NCBI GenBank assembly: GCA_012270595.1
Contig: JAAXIA010000045.1
Location: forward strand, 1 to 8,499
Source: Rhodanobacteraceae bacterium
Lineage (GTDB): Bacteria; Pseudomonadota; Gammaproteobacteria; Xanthomonadales; Rhodanobacteraceae
Reading direction: 5' to 3'
DNA: 8,499 nt
Positions 1 through 8,080 of this stretch are shown piece by piece; the first letter of the stretch is position 1, and the number at the start of each line of letters is the position of its first letter. Under the pieces are notes generated by a model, which was not told the DNA's origin, ran no database searches, and was given only the letters and a program-made list of their open reading frames with translations. Made by a program: the position numbers and the translations under genes.

Positions 1-648
1 GTAATTGTGGCCGAACCGACCATGAACCAGGTGGTACTGGCACATCGTGGCATCCAGTCGGTAAGAGTGGGTTTTAGCGGCCATGCCGGACACGCATCGG
101 CTGCACAAAAACCTGCAGACAGCGCCTTGCATCAGGCACTCAATTGGGGCCACGCCGCGCTGGATTACGTGGCAGGATATGCCCACGAACGCTTCGGTGG
201 ACTTACCGGTTTACGTTTCAATATCGGCTATATCGAAGGCGGCATTAAAGCCAACATGATTGCACCTGATACTCATTTACGCTTAAGCATGCGCCCCTTA
301 CCAACCATGGATCCCGATACTCTGCTGGCACAATTGGGTAACCTCACCCGCCCCAAACCCACGCAGTTTGAAGAAAACTTTCGTGGCCCTTCCTTGCCAG
401 CGGGAGACACCGCTACGGCAGAGTCCCGTCTTCTGGCGGCACGCGACATCGCCGACGAATGGGCCATTCCCATAGGCCATGCCGTGGATTTCTGGACCGA
501 GGCTTCGCTGTTCTCGGCCGCTGGTTATACTGCTTTAGTCTACGGTCCAGGCGATATTACCCAAGCCCATACCGCTAACGAATGGGTCGCGCTTGACCAA
601 TTACAGCACTACACCGAGACCCTACATCGATTAATCGACCGGTACTGA
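1..648 (+). CDS. argE: ArgE-type M20 deacetylase, 3' part (probable N-acetylcitrulline/N-acetylornithine deacetylase)
   Basis: This is the last 215 codons of a zinc peptidase of family M20. The reading frame is open to the left edge, so the true start and the first metal-ligand motifs lie outside. The visible part begins in the motif VAEPT, whose Glu is a metal ligand in M20 deacetylases. It continues through the lid/dimerisation domain with the SGHAGHAS segment and ends with AQAHTANE, whose His is the C-terminal metal ligand. The enzyme removes the acetyl group from an N-acetylated arginine intermediate in the cytoplasm. In Xanthomonas the homologue is known to act on N-acetylcitrulline, because carbamoylation there precedes deacetylation. 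I infer the same here from resemblance and from the neighbouring fused argB, but the substrate cannot be read from sequence. A GTG at position 7 lies inside the gene and is not its start. The stop codon is 18 bp before the chosen argB start. Confidence 0.9.
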   Translation, partial: VIVAEPTMNQVVLAHRGIQSVRVGFSGHAGHASAAQKPADSALHQALNWGHAALDYVAGYAHERFGGLTGLRFNIGYIEGGIKANMIAPDTHLRLSMRPLPTMDPDTLLAQLGNLTRPKPTQFEENFRGPSLPAGDTATAESRLLAARDIADEWAIPIGHAVDFWTEASLFSAAGYTALVYGPGDITQAHTANEWVALDQLQHYTETLHRLIDRY

Positions 649-666
649 TTGAGCGCGAGAAGCCCT

Positions 667-2019
667 ATGCACACACGGCAGACTATTGTGCGTCTACTTT
701 CAACCATGGACAGTACCAGGGAAATCCAGCAATACCTGAAACGCTTCTCCGAGATGAATACCAGACGCTTTGCAATAGTAAAAGTAGGCGGAGCCGTGCT
801 CCGCGACGCTTTACCTGAGCTGGTTTCCTCACTAAGCTTTCTGCAGCAGCTGGAGCTTACCCCCATCGTGCTGCACGGGGCCGGTCCACAACTGGATGAA
901 GAACTCTCCAACGCTGGCTTTGAAAAAAAGATGTGGCAAGGACTGCGCGTTACCCCTGCCAGGGCCATGGGCGTGCTACGCCAGATAGTCACACGGCAAA
1001 ACCTGCGCCTGGTAGAAGCCTTACAGAATACAGGAACGCGCGCTGCATCCATTATTGATGGTGTATTCGTAGCTGATTACATCCATCGTGCTGAGCTTGG
1101 CATGGTGGGCAAGGTGACCGGCACCCATCTGGCTCCGATCGATACCGCGCTGAACGCCAGGGCGATTCCGGTACTCACCAGCCTTGGCGAAACCGATGAG
1201 GGGCAAATCCTCAATGTTAATGCGGACTTCGCCACCAATGAGCTTGCGCGTGTACTTAAACCGTACAAGATCATCTTCCTTACCGCTACCGGTGGATTGC
1301 TTGATGGTGATGGCCAATTGATCGACACCATCAACCTGTGCACCGACTACGAAAAACTGCTGGCCAAACCGTGGCTTCATGGCGGTATGCGATTAAAAAT
1401 CAAGCAGATAGCCGATCTATTGACTAATCTTCCGTTAACCTCATCGGTTGTCATCACCCATCCTGCTGAACTGACCAAAGAACTATTTACTCATAAAGGC
1501 TCAGGTACCTTGCTACGCTGCGGTGAAAAGGTCCTGCGATACACTTCATGGGAGGGTGTGGACCAGGTGCGCTTGCGCACATTGATCGAATCGAGCTTTG
1601 GCCGCTCTCTGGAACCCAATTACATGGAACGCACCACGCCCTACCGCATCTATATCAGCGAAAACTACCGCGCAACGATGGTGCTGACCCGCTCAGGTGA
1701 TCTGCCTTATCTGGACAAGTTTGCCGTACTGGATGATGCCCAGGGTGAAGGTCTGGGGCGTCTTCTGTGGCGCTGGATGCGCGAGGAAAACCCGCGCCTG
1801 TTCTGGCGCTCACGCCACAACAACCCGGCCAATGTCTTCTACTATGCCGAAGCGGAAGGATGCCTGAAACAACCCTTGTGGAAGGTATTTTGGTATGGTC
1901 TGAACAGTCATTTCGACCTTATCGCACACTGCGCAGCCTATTGCTCGCACCACCCTCCCTCGCTAGTAGAAGAGAAAGGCGCAAGGAAACACCTGGGTGA
2001 AATGGTACAACCTTCCTGA
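667..2019 (+). CDS. argB: Bifunctional N-acetylglutamate synthase/kinase (NAGS-K)
   Basis: This 450-residue fusion catalyses the first two steps of arginine synthesis: acetylation of glutamate from acetyl-CoA and phosphorylation of N-acetylglutamate. Residues about 33-290 form an amino-acid kinase domain with KVGGAVL (39-45), [12 protein letters not shown] (69-80), LNVNADFA (182-189) and GGMRLKIKQ (239-247). Residues about 300-430 form a GNAT acetyltransferase domain with the acetyl-CoA loop QGEGLG (359-364) and the family signature around FWRSRHNN and WKVFWYG. This fused architecture is known from xanthomonads and is related to vertebrate NAGS, where arginine controls activity. I chose the ATG at 667 because GAGAAG lies 4 nt upstream. 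An in-frame TTG at 649, touching the argE stop, would add six residues and is possible, since remembered homologues start a few residues before HTRQ. The tail after residue 433 looks longer than in remembered homologues. argC follows after 20 bp. Confidence 0.93.
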   Translation: MHTRQTIVRLLSTMDSTREIQQYLKRFSEMNTRRFAIVKVGGAVLRDALPELVSSLSFLQQLELTPIVLHGAGPQLDEELSNAGFEKKMWQGLRVTPARAMGVLRQIVTRQNLRLVEALQNTGTRAASIIDGVFVADYIHRAELGMVGKVTGTHLAPIDTALNARAIPVLTSLGETDEGQILNVNADFATNELARVLKPYKIIFLTATGGLLDGDGQLIDTINLCTDYEKLLAKPWLHGGMRLKIKQIADLLTNLPLTSSVVITHPAELTKELFTHKGSGTLLRCGEKVLRYTSWEGVDQVRLRTLIESSFGRSLEPNYMERTTPYRIYISENYRATMVLTRSGDLPYLDKFAVLDDAQGEGLGRLLWRWMREENPRLFWRSRHNNPANVFYYAEAEGCLKQPLWKVFWYGLNSHFDLIAHCAAYCSHHPPSLVEEKGARKHLGEMVQPS

Positions 2020-2024
2020 AACGC

Positions 2025-2029
2025 AAGGA
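2025..2029 (+). promoter_or_regulatory. Ribosome binding site of argC
   Basis: AAGGA sits just after the argB stop codon and 10 nt before the GTG at 2040. It supports a GTG start for argC, since there is no ATG near the beginning of the conserved sequence. A second GTG directly follows at 2043; the first is preferred because its spacing is closer to normal. Confidence 0.6.
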
Positions 2030-2039
2030 AAAACATCCC

Positions 2040-3005
2040 GTGGTGGACGAGCAAAAAACCATTGGCATTGTAGGCGCACGCGGCTACGTCGCTGCGGAAC
2101 TAGTTACACTGATTGGCGAGCATCCAGCCTTGGATCTGCGTTTCATCTCTTCGCGTGAACGCCATGGCCAGCCACTTCGCAAACACCATGACAATTACAC
2201 AGATACGCTTTGCTACCAAAAGCTCGACCCTGACGCCGTAATCCACAACAAGGTCGATGTAGTCGTGCTGGCACTGCCAAATGGTCATGCAACGCCCTAT
2301 GTAGAAGCCATAGAGCGCGACGCAGCGAACACGATCATTCTTGACCTCTCCGCCGACCACCGCTTCGACAAACGCTGGTATTATGGCCTTCCTGAACTGA
2401 CCCGTAAGCAATGGCGTGGTGAGCGCCGTATCAGCAACCCGGGTTGCTACGCTACCGCAATCCAGCTTTCCATCGCGCCACTAAAAGATCTTCTGGCTGC
2501 ACCGCCGGTATGCTTTGGCATCTCCGGTTACTCCGGTGCTGGGGGCACGCCATCGGACAAAAATGATCCACAGAAGCTGCGCGACAATCTGATGCCTTAT
2601 ACACTCACCGGCCACGTGCACGAAAAGGAAGCCAGTTTCCAGCTTGGCCTGCCGGTAGAGTTCATGCCGCATGTGGCACCCCATTTTCGTGGTCTCAGCG
2701 TCACATCCAATCTGTATCTTTCCCGCGCGATCAAACGCGAAGCGGTCGTAGCACGCTTTCAGCAATTCTACGAGACCGAACCACTGGTACAGGTGCTGGA
2801 TGAAACGCCATGGGTGAGTCGTGTCGCCTATCAGCATCACGCCGACATCGGTGGCTTCGCCCTATCCAGTGATCAGCGGCGTGTGGTAGTGGTCGCCGCG
2901 CTGGATAACCTGCTCAAGGGCGCTGCCACCCAGGCAATGCAAAATATCAATCTTGTCCTTGGTATGAACGAGTACACCACCATGATGCTCCAGCAGCAAC
3001 CATGA
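2040..3005 (+). CDS. argC: N-acetyl-gamma-glutamyl-phosphate reductase
   Basis: ArgC reduces N-acetylglutamyl phosphate to the semialdehyde with NADPH, the third step of arginine synthesis, in the cytoplasm. The 321-residue protein starts with a Rossmann nucleotide-binding loop ([14 protein letters not shown], residues 8-21). The catalytic Cys136 lies in [15 protein letters not shown] near residue 161, then HVHEKE and HVAPHFRG, belong to the substrate-binding part, and the C-terminal [15 protein letters not shown] is typical of the family. Its length matches the short ArgC class found in xanthomonads. One oddity is the third glycine of the nucleotide loop, usually GYTGAEL or similar, which is alanine here (A18). 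The start is GTG with a clear AAGGA upstream. It lies 20 bp after argB and 82 bp before argH and is surely cotranscribed with argB. Confidence 0.95.
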   Translation: MVDEQKTIGIVGARGYVAAELVTLIGEHPALDLRFISSRERHGQPLRKHHDNYTDTLCYQKLDPDAVIHNKVDVVVLALPNGHATPYVEAIERDAANTIILDLSADHRFDKRWYYGLPELTRKQWRGERRISNPGCYATAIQLSIAPLKDLLAAPPVCFGISGYSGAGGTPSDKNDPQKLRDNLMPYTLTGHVHEKEASFQLGLPVEFMPHVAPHFRGLSVTSNLYLSRAIKREAVVARFQQFYETEPLVQVLDETPWVSRVAYQHHADIGGFALSSDQRRVVVVAALDNLLKGAATQAMQNINLVLGMNEYTTMMLQQQP

Positions 3006-3087
3006 ACAAGGCACGAAGCGCCTGACTTTTTCCCATTCTCGATTCTCCGTACCTTCACTGGATTTTCTCCGGCTCGAGTCGCTCGCT

Positions 3088-4386
3088 ATGTCCCACCCCC
3101 TATGGCAAAAATCCGGCGTGCAGATTGACACCAGGATCATGCACTTTCTCGCCGCCAATGACGTGGTCCTTGATCGCGCCTTCTTTTTACATGACATTGT
3201 TGCCAGCAAAGCGCATGTAGAAGGGCTATTCCGCATCGGGATTATCACCACCAAAGAAGCCACCGCGCTTAAGAACGAACTGGATAAGCTGGCCGAAGAT
3301 TTCAAAACTGGCGCCTTCGTGCTGGATGAACGCTACGAAGATGGCCATTCCGCGATCGAGGCCCGACTTAGTGAGCGCCTGGGTGAAACCGGGCGGCGCG
3401 TACATACCGGCCGCAGTCGCAATGACCAGGTGCTGGTCGCCATCCGCTTATGGCTCAAAGAAAAAATGACCGTGTTGCGAACGCATTGTCATACCATCGC
3501 CACGGTCTGCCTGCGGCGTGCTGCGGAAGAAGCACTGCCGCTGCCGGGCTACACCCACCTGCAACGTGCAGTCGTGTCATCCACATCCATGTGGTTCGCC
3601 GGTTTTGCCGAAGCCTTTATCGACAACAGCTTTCGTACCCGCAGCAGTACCGAATTGATGGACGCCAACCCGCTGGGTACGGCAGCTGGCTACGGCGTGA
3701 ATCTACCGCTGGAGCGAGCATACACCACCAGTGCACTTGGCTTTGCCCGCATGCAGATATCACCTGTCTATGCCCAGTTATCACGCGGCAAATACGAGAT
3801 GATGGCGCTGGAAACCCTTGGAGCAGCCATGCTCGACCTGCGTCGGCTAGCCTGGGATCTGTCGCTGTTCACCACGGGCGAGTTCAACTTTGTAAAGCTT
3901 CCGGCTCGCTACACCACCGGCAGCTCGATTATGCCCAACAAGCGTAACCCAGATGTCGTGGAACTGTTGCGTGCCAGTTACGCCACAGTGGCCAGCGCGC
4001 GTAACGAAATCGAACAATTGCTGTCACTACCCTCCGGTTACCAACGCGACGTGCAGCTCACCAAGAGTGCGCTATTGCGCGGCATAGCGCAAGGCTTGAA
4101 AGCACTCGAACTGCTCCCTGATCTGCTGGCCACCCTGGAGTGGAACGAGGCAGCCATGCGTGCAGCCATTGAGCCGGCCATGTACGCGACCGATATCGCC
4201 GTGGAACAGGCCAAAGAGGGCCTGCCGTTTCGTGACGCCTACCGCGCTGCAGCCCAGTCCACCAGTTGCACAGACCAGAAACGTACACCAGAAGAAAGCC
4301 TGGCGGCCCGCACCTCGCCCGGTGCGGGAAATGCCTTGCAACTGGATGAGCTTGCTGCACGCTTGGCGATCAGCCAGGGATGCTAA
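3088..4386 (+). CDS. argH: Argininosuccinate lyase
   Basis: ArgH splits argininosuccinate into arginine and fumarate, the last step of the pathway. The 432-residue protein belongs to the fumarase/aspartase superfamily and works as a tetramer with composite active sites. Visible motifs in order are HTGRSRNDQ (106-114), GYTHLQRA (154-161, with the catalytic His157), [10 protein letters not shown] (194-203) and the flexible serine loop [13 protein letters not shown] (277-289). It is shorter than the roughly 457-residue E. coli enzyme but close to xanthomonad homologues in length and in wording such as [10 protein letters not shown]. The ATG start is the only reasonable one, yet no purine-rich ribosome binding site precedes it; a small hairpin (3075-3085) sits there instead. 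Being last in the operon, it is followed by an intrinsic terminator 89 bp after the stop. In Xanthomonas the cluster continues into proBA (from memory); here it ends. Confidence 0.95.
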   Translation: MSHPLWQKSGVQIDTRIMHFLAANDVVLDRAFFLHDIVASKAHVEGLFRIGIITTKEATALKNELDKLAEDFKTGAFVLDERYEDGHSAIEARLSERLGETGRRVHTGRSRNDQVLVAIRLWLKEKMTVLRTHCHTIATVCLRRAAEEALPLPGYTHLQRAVVSSTSMWFAGFAEAFIDNSFRTRSSTELMDANPLGTAAGYGVNLPLERAYTTSALGFARMQISPVYAQLSRGKYEMMALETLGAAMLDLRRLAWDLSLFTTGEFNFVKLPARYTTGSSIMPNKRNPDVVELLRASYATVASARNEIEQLLSLPSGYQRDVQLTKSALLRGIAQGLKALELLPDLLATLEWNEAAMRAAIEPAMYATDIAVEQAKEGLPFRDAYRAAAQSTSCTDQKRTPEESLAARTSPGAGNALQLDELAARLAISQGC

Positions 4387-4474
4387 AGTGAAGTTTGCAA
4401 CTGACTGAAAGCACTACTCTTTTGACTCGTTACAAACAAGTCACGCCAGCTAAAGTCGATGGTATGCCCCACAC

Positions 4475-4513
4475 GCCAGGCAGATTAGCTTAAGAAAGCA
4501 TCTGAGGCTTTTT
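4475..4513 (+). terminator. Rho-independent terminator of the arginine operon
   Basis: An interrupted stem precedes five Ts. The inner stem GCTT/AAGC closes a four-base loop (AAGA, 4492-4495). After a two-base bulge comes CAGAT (4481-4485) paired with ATCTG (4500-4504). After a small internal loop comes GCC (4475-4477) paired with GGC (4506-4508). TTTTT follows directly at 4509-4513. The orientation fits the end of argH, which stops at 4386. I built the structure by eye and calculated no folding energy. Confidence 0.7.
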
Positions 4514-4587
4514 CAAGGATCTGTCAGGCATGCATCACCATGATCGAATTGGGGACGCACCTGGTGCCGGTAAGTCCTGTTTCCAGG

Positions 4588-4611
4588 AAAAAGCCCCATG
4601 GCAGTGAGGCT
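4588..4611 (-). terminator. Rho-independent terminator of ibaG-murA
   Basis: Read on the minus strand, AGCCTC (4611-4606) pairs with GGGGCT (4597-4592), using one G-T wobble. It closes an eight-base loop and runs into a T tract at 4592-4588. It starts 12 bases past the murA stop codon. The wobble pair becomes an A-C mismatch on the plus strand and the plus-strand tail is A-rich, so it should act only for murA. A further hairpin (CCTG with CAGG, loop within 4577-4587) lies just beyond it. Confidence 0.5.
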
Positions 4612-4623
4612 ACGGACAGACTT

Positions 4624-5913
<1,290 letters not shown>

Positions 5914-5936
5914 CTAGGTACAACGAGAACAAGCCC

Positions 5937-6176
5937 TCAGTAAGGCACGGCAGCTTCCTCGGGCGTAAGCGTTTTAAGCGTCAGCGCGTGGATCTGTCCA
6001 CCCATCAATTCACCCAACGTGGCATACACCAGGCGATGCCGCGCCAGTGGCGGCTTATTCGCAAACTGGGTGGCGACTACTTCGGCCTCGAAATGGACAC
6101 CATCGTCACTATTGACTTTCACCCGCGCACCAGACAAGCCCTGCTCAATCATTGACTGAATAACCGCTGCGTCCAT
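5937..6176 (-). CDS. ibaG: IbaG, BolA-family protein
   Basis: This small 79-residue protein has the BolA fold. The family signature is present: FEAEVVATQF, then ARHRLVYATLGELMGGQIHAL (split here at residues 45-65), with His63 in IHALTLKT the likely iron-sulfur ligand. BolA/IbaG proteins pair with monothiol glutaredoxins to bind or pass on [2Fe-2S] clusters; E. coli IbaG is linked to acid tolerance. Its place directly before murA, as in E. coli, separates it from BolA itself, which usually sits elsewhere. Start ATG at 6176 is preceded by AAGAGA about nine bases upstream. In E. coli the mla phospholipid-transport genes precede ibaG; here they are absent and the gene is the first of its transcript. 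Confidence 0.9.
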   Translation of the reverse strand: MDAAVIQSMIEQGLSGARVKVNSDDGVHFEAEVVATQFANKPPLARHRLVYATLGELMGGQIHALTLKTLTPEEAAVPY

Positions 6177-6374
6177 ATAAACTATCTCTTATGTCTTTAT
6201 GCCCTGATATGCGCATGAACGAGTCAACTTTGGAAGCTCCTTAAGATAAGCAACCAAGCTTAACCCCGCACTCCACACATCGCGATAGAATACCAGCCGA
6301 CTATGGTAGCGGAAATCCACACTTGCAGAAAGAAACATGAACCCATCCACAACAAACCTTAGCTATAAAGTGCA
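6177..6374. promoter_or_regulatory. Divergent promoter region ibaG-murA / kdsD-kdsC-lptC
   Basis: These 198 bp lie between two divergent operons and must hold both promoters. No complete sigma-70 promoter stands out. Toward kdsD there is a -10-like TAGAAT (6286-6291) and a TATAAA (6364-6369) very close to the start codon, both without a matching -35. Toward ibaG the minus strand has TTGACT (a -35 match near 6229-6224), but the best -10-like CATAAA is about 20 bases away. No tRNA, riboswitch or conserved gene is seen. A 13-codon ORF (6337-6378, + strand) overlaps the kdsD start. Confidence 0.5.
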
Positions 6375-7385
6375 ATGAATCTACCTTCCCTTTCTAAAAC
6401 CACGGCCACCCTGCTCGATGCCGAGGCGATCATACGCAGTGCGCGCCATGTCGTCACCGCTGAAGCGACCGCTATTTACGCACTGGAACCTCGTATTGAC
6501 ACCGCATTTGTCGAGGCCTGTCGCCTGATTCTTGGCTGTCCGGGGCGGCTTGTGGTCACTGGCATGGGCAAGTCAGGGCATGTGGGTCGCAAGATCGCTG
6601 CCACCCTGGCATCCACCGGCACCCCCGCGTTTTACGTGCATCCGGGTGAAGCCAGTCACGGCGACCTGGGCATGATCCTACCGCAAGACATAGTACTGAC
6701 CCTGTCTCACTCCGGTGAAACCCGGGAGCTACTGGTTATCCTACCTATACTCAAGCGTCAGAGCATCATGCTCATCGCGATGACGGGTCATCCGCACTCG
6801 GCACTGGCAAGGCAAGCCGATATACATCTGAATGTCGGCATCGCTGCCGAAGCATGCCCACTTGGACTGGCACCGACAGCCAGCACTACCGCTGCACTAG
6901 TGATGGGTGATGCACTGGCCATCGCGCTGCTGGAAGCGCGCGGCTTCACTGCACAAGAATTCGCTCATTGGCACCCCGCCGGAACTCTGGGACACCGCCT
7001 GTTGCACATCCGTGATGTGATGCACACCAAATCGGCCATCCCTACCGTCAGTCATGATGCCACCCTCAGTGAGGCGCTTATCGAAATGACGCGCAAGCGA
7101 TTAGGCATGACTGCCGTCGTTGATGCTGAAAACCGACTGCTTGGCGTGTTTACCGATGGCGACCTTCGCCGCGCACTCGACGACAAGGGCGTTGACATAC
7201 GTAATGCGCATGTAGCCGAGCTGATGACATGTCAACCCAAATCCATCGGTGCGGAGCAGTTAGCCACTGAAGCCGTGCAACTGATGGAAAAACACAAGAT
7301 CAATGCCCTGTTGGTACTGGATGAATCTACGCGTGTCATCGGTGCTATCAACATCCATGACTTGCTGCAGGCACATGTGGTCTGA
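6375..7385 (+). CDS. kdsD: D-arabinose-5-phosphate isomerase (KdsD/KpsF family)
   Basis: KdsD converts D-ribulose 5-phosphate to D-arabinose 5-phosphate, the first step of Kdo synthesis for lipopolysaccharide. The 336-residue protein has an N-terminal SIS sugar-isomerase domain (about 42-185) and two CBS domains (about 212-336). Visible residues include GMGKSGHVGRK (63-73, with Lys66), YVHPGEASHGDLGM (87-100, with His89), SHSGETRELL (111-120), EACPLGLAPTASTT (159-172) and HPAGTLG with His200. All positions known as catalytic in E. coli KdsD are kept. CBS motifs are clear at GVFTDGDLRR (257-266) and the closing INIHDLLQAHVV. The start ATG is fixed by a TAA stop three codons upstream in frame; the ribosome binding site is weak. 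The next gene, kdsC, starts 143 bp later, a long gap for this operon. Confidence 0.95.
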   Translation: MNLPSLSKTTATLLDAEAIIRSARHVVTAEATAIYALEPRIDTAFVEACRLILGCPGRLVVTGMGKSGHVGRKIAATLASTGTPAFYVHPGEASHGDLGMILPQDIVLTLSHSGETRELLVILPILKRQSIMLIAMTGHPHSALARQADIHLNVGIAAEACPLGLAPTASTTAALVMGDALAIALLEARGFTAQEFAHWHPAGTLGHRLLHIRDVMHTKSAIPTVSHDATLSEALIEMTRKRLGMTAVVDAENRLLGVFTDGDLRRALDDKGVDIRNAHVAELMTCQPKSIGAEQLATEAVQLMEKHKINALLVLDESTRVIGAINIHDLLQAHVV

Positions 7386-7437
7386 CCTCCCCGTATCGGA
7401 CGACACACACAAATCATCAGTCAAGCCCATGGCGGCA

Positions 7438-7449
7438 GAAACCGGTTTC
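7438..7449. repeat. 12-bp perfect palindrome in the kdsD-kdsC spacer
   Basis: GAAACCGGTTTC reads the same on both strands. It lies in the 143-bp spacer, 14 bp before a consensus -35 hexamer TTGACA (7464-7469). It could be a protein-binding half-site pair, but nothing in the sequence names a regulator. No T tract follows, so it is not a terminator. Confidence 0.3.
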
Positions 7450-7528
7450 AACACGAGTCTCTCTTGACAAGCTGATTCAGGCTGTTCCCGAAAACCCTTG
7501 GCCTCGCTAACACTACGCCTAAAAAGCC

Positions 7529-8080
7529 ATGCAACCCACGTCCTATCTCAGCGACCTGCCTGCCGATCTTCTTGGCCGCGCTGCACCCATCCGTCTGACT
7601 GCTTTCGATGTGGATGGAACGCTTACCGATGGTTGCCTGCACTACAGTGCAGACGGTCAAGAAAGTAAAGTCTTCCATGCGCACGACGGCCTTGGTATCA
7701 AACGCCTGCAAGCCCATGGCATCGAGGTGGCCTTTATCACTGCCCGAAGCAGCCAACCCGTCGTCTGGCGCGCAAAGGAACTTGGTGTCGTCCATCTCTA
7801 CCAAGGCCAGAATAACAAGCGCGCCTGTTTGTTAAAGCTGATGGAAACGCTCGGTCTCGTGCCCAGACAACTCGCCTTTACCGGCGACGACCTGCCTGAC
7901 TTGCCTGCTATGCATCTGGCCGGGCTTGCCGTGGCTGTCGCCAACGCGCATCCTTGGGTACTGGAAGCTGCACACTGGCAAACCCGGTTGCCTGGGGGCC
8001 ACGGCGCTGTCCGTGAACTGGCAGATTTGATTTTGTATGCCCAAGGCAAGGCTGGCACCGAACGAGAACATTGGCGATGA
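7529..8080 (+). CDS. kdsC: 3-deoxy-D-manno-octulosonate-8-phosphate phosphatase
   Basis: KdsC removes phosphate from Kdo-8-phosphate to give free Kdo, the LPS core sugar. The 183-residue protein is a small HAD phosphatase without a cap domain, working as a tetramer. All four HAD motifs are visible: DVDGTLTDG (27-35, nucleophile Asp27 and acid/base Asp29), the Thr of FITAR (T71), Lys97 in YQGQNNK, and the metal-binding GDDLPDLP (119-126). RLPGGHGAVREL near the C-terminus is also typical. Length is close to the 188 residues of the E. coli enzyme. The start ATG is bounded by an in-frame TAA three codons upstream; the ribosome binding site is poor. The stop codon overlaps the lptC start as ATGA, suggesting translational coupling. 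Confidence 0.95.
   Translation: MQPTSYLSDLPADLLGRAAPIRLTAFDVDGTLTDGCLHYSADGQESKVFHAHDGLGIKRLQAHGIEVAFITARSSQPVVWRAKELGVVHLYQGQNNKRACLLKLMETLGLVPRQLAFTGDDLPDLPAMHLAGLAVAVANAHPWVLEAAHWQTRLPGGHGAVRELADLILYAQGKAGTEREHWR

Noticed and set aside
609..1052. Minus-strand ORF of 147 codons over the argE-argB junction
   Set aside because: Shadow of the argB kinase domain; Ser/Arg-rich and without a recognisable domain.
3009..3031. Hairpin AGGC/GCCT followed by TTTTT after argC, as a possible terminator or attenuator
   Set aside because: The stem has only four pairs with a seven-base loop, and three bases lie between stem and T tract. It is too weak to call, and argH downstream belongs to the same pathway.
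3450..3947. Plus-strand ORF of 165 codons inside argH
   Set aside because: It lies in another frame of argH, whose own frame has unbroken family motifs across the same bases. Its product has no recognisable domain.
7429..7467. Twelve-codon ORF (ATG at 7429) in the kdsD-kdsC spacer
   Set aside because: No ribosome binding site, no overlap with a neighbouring gene, and a length expected by chance.
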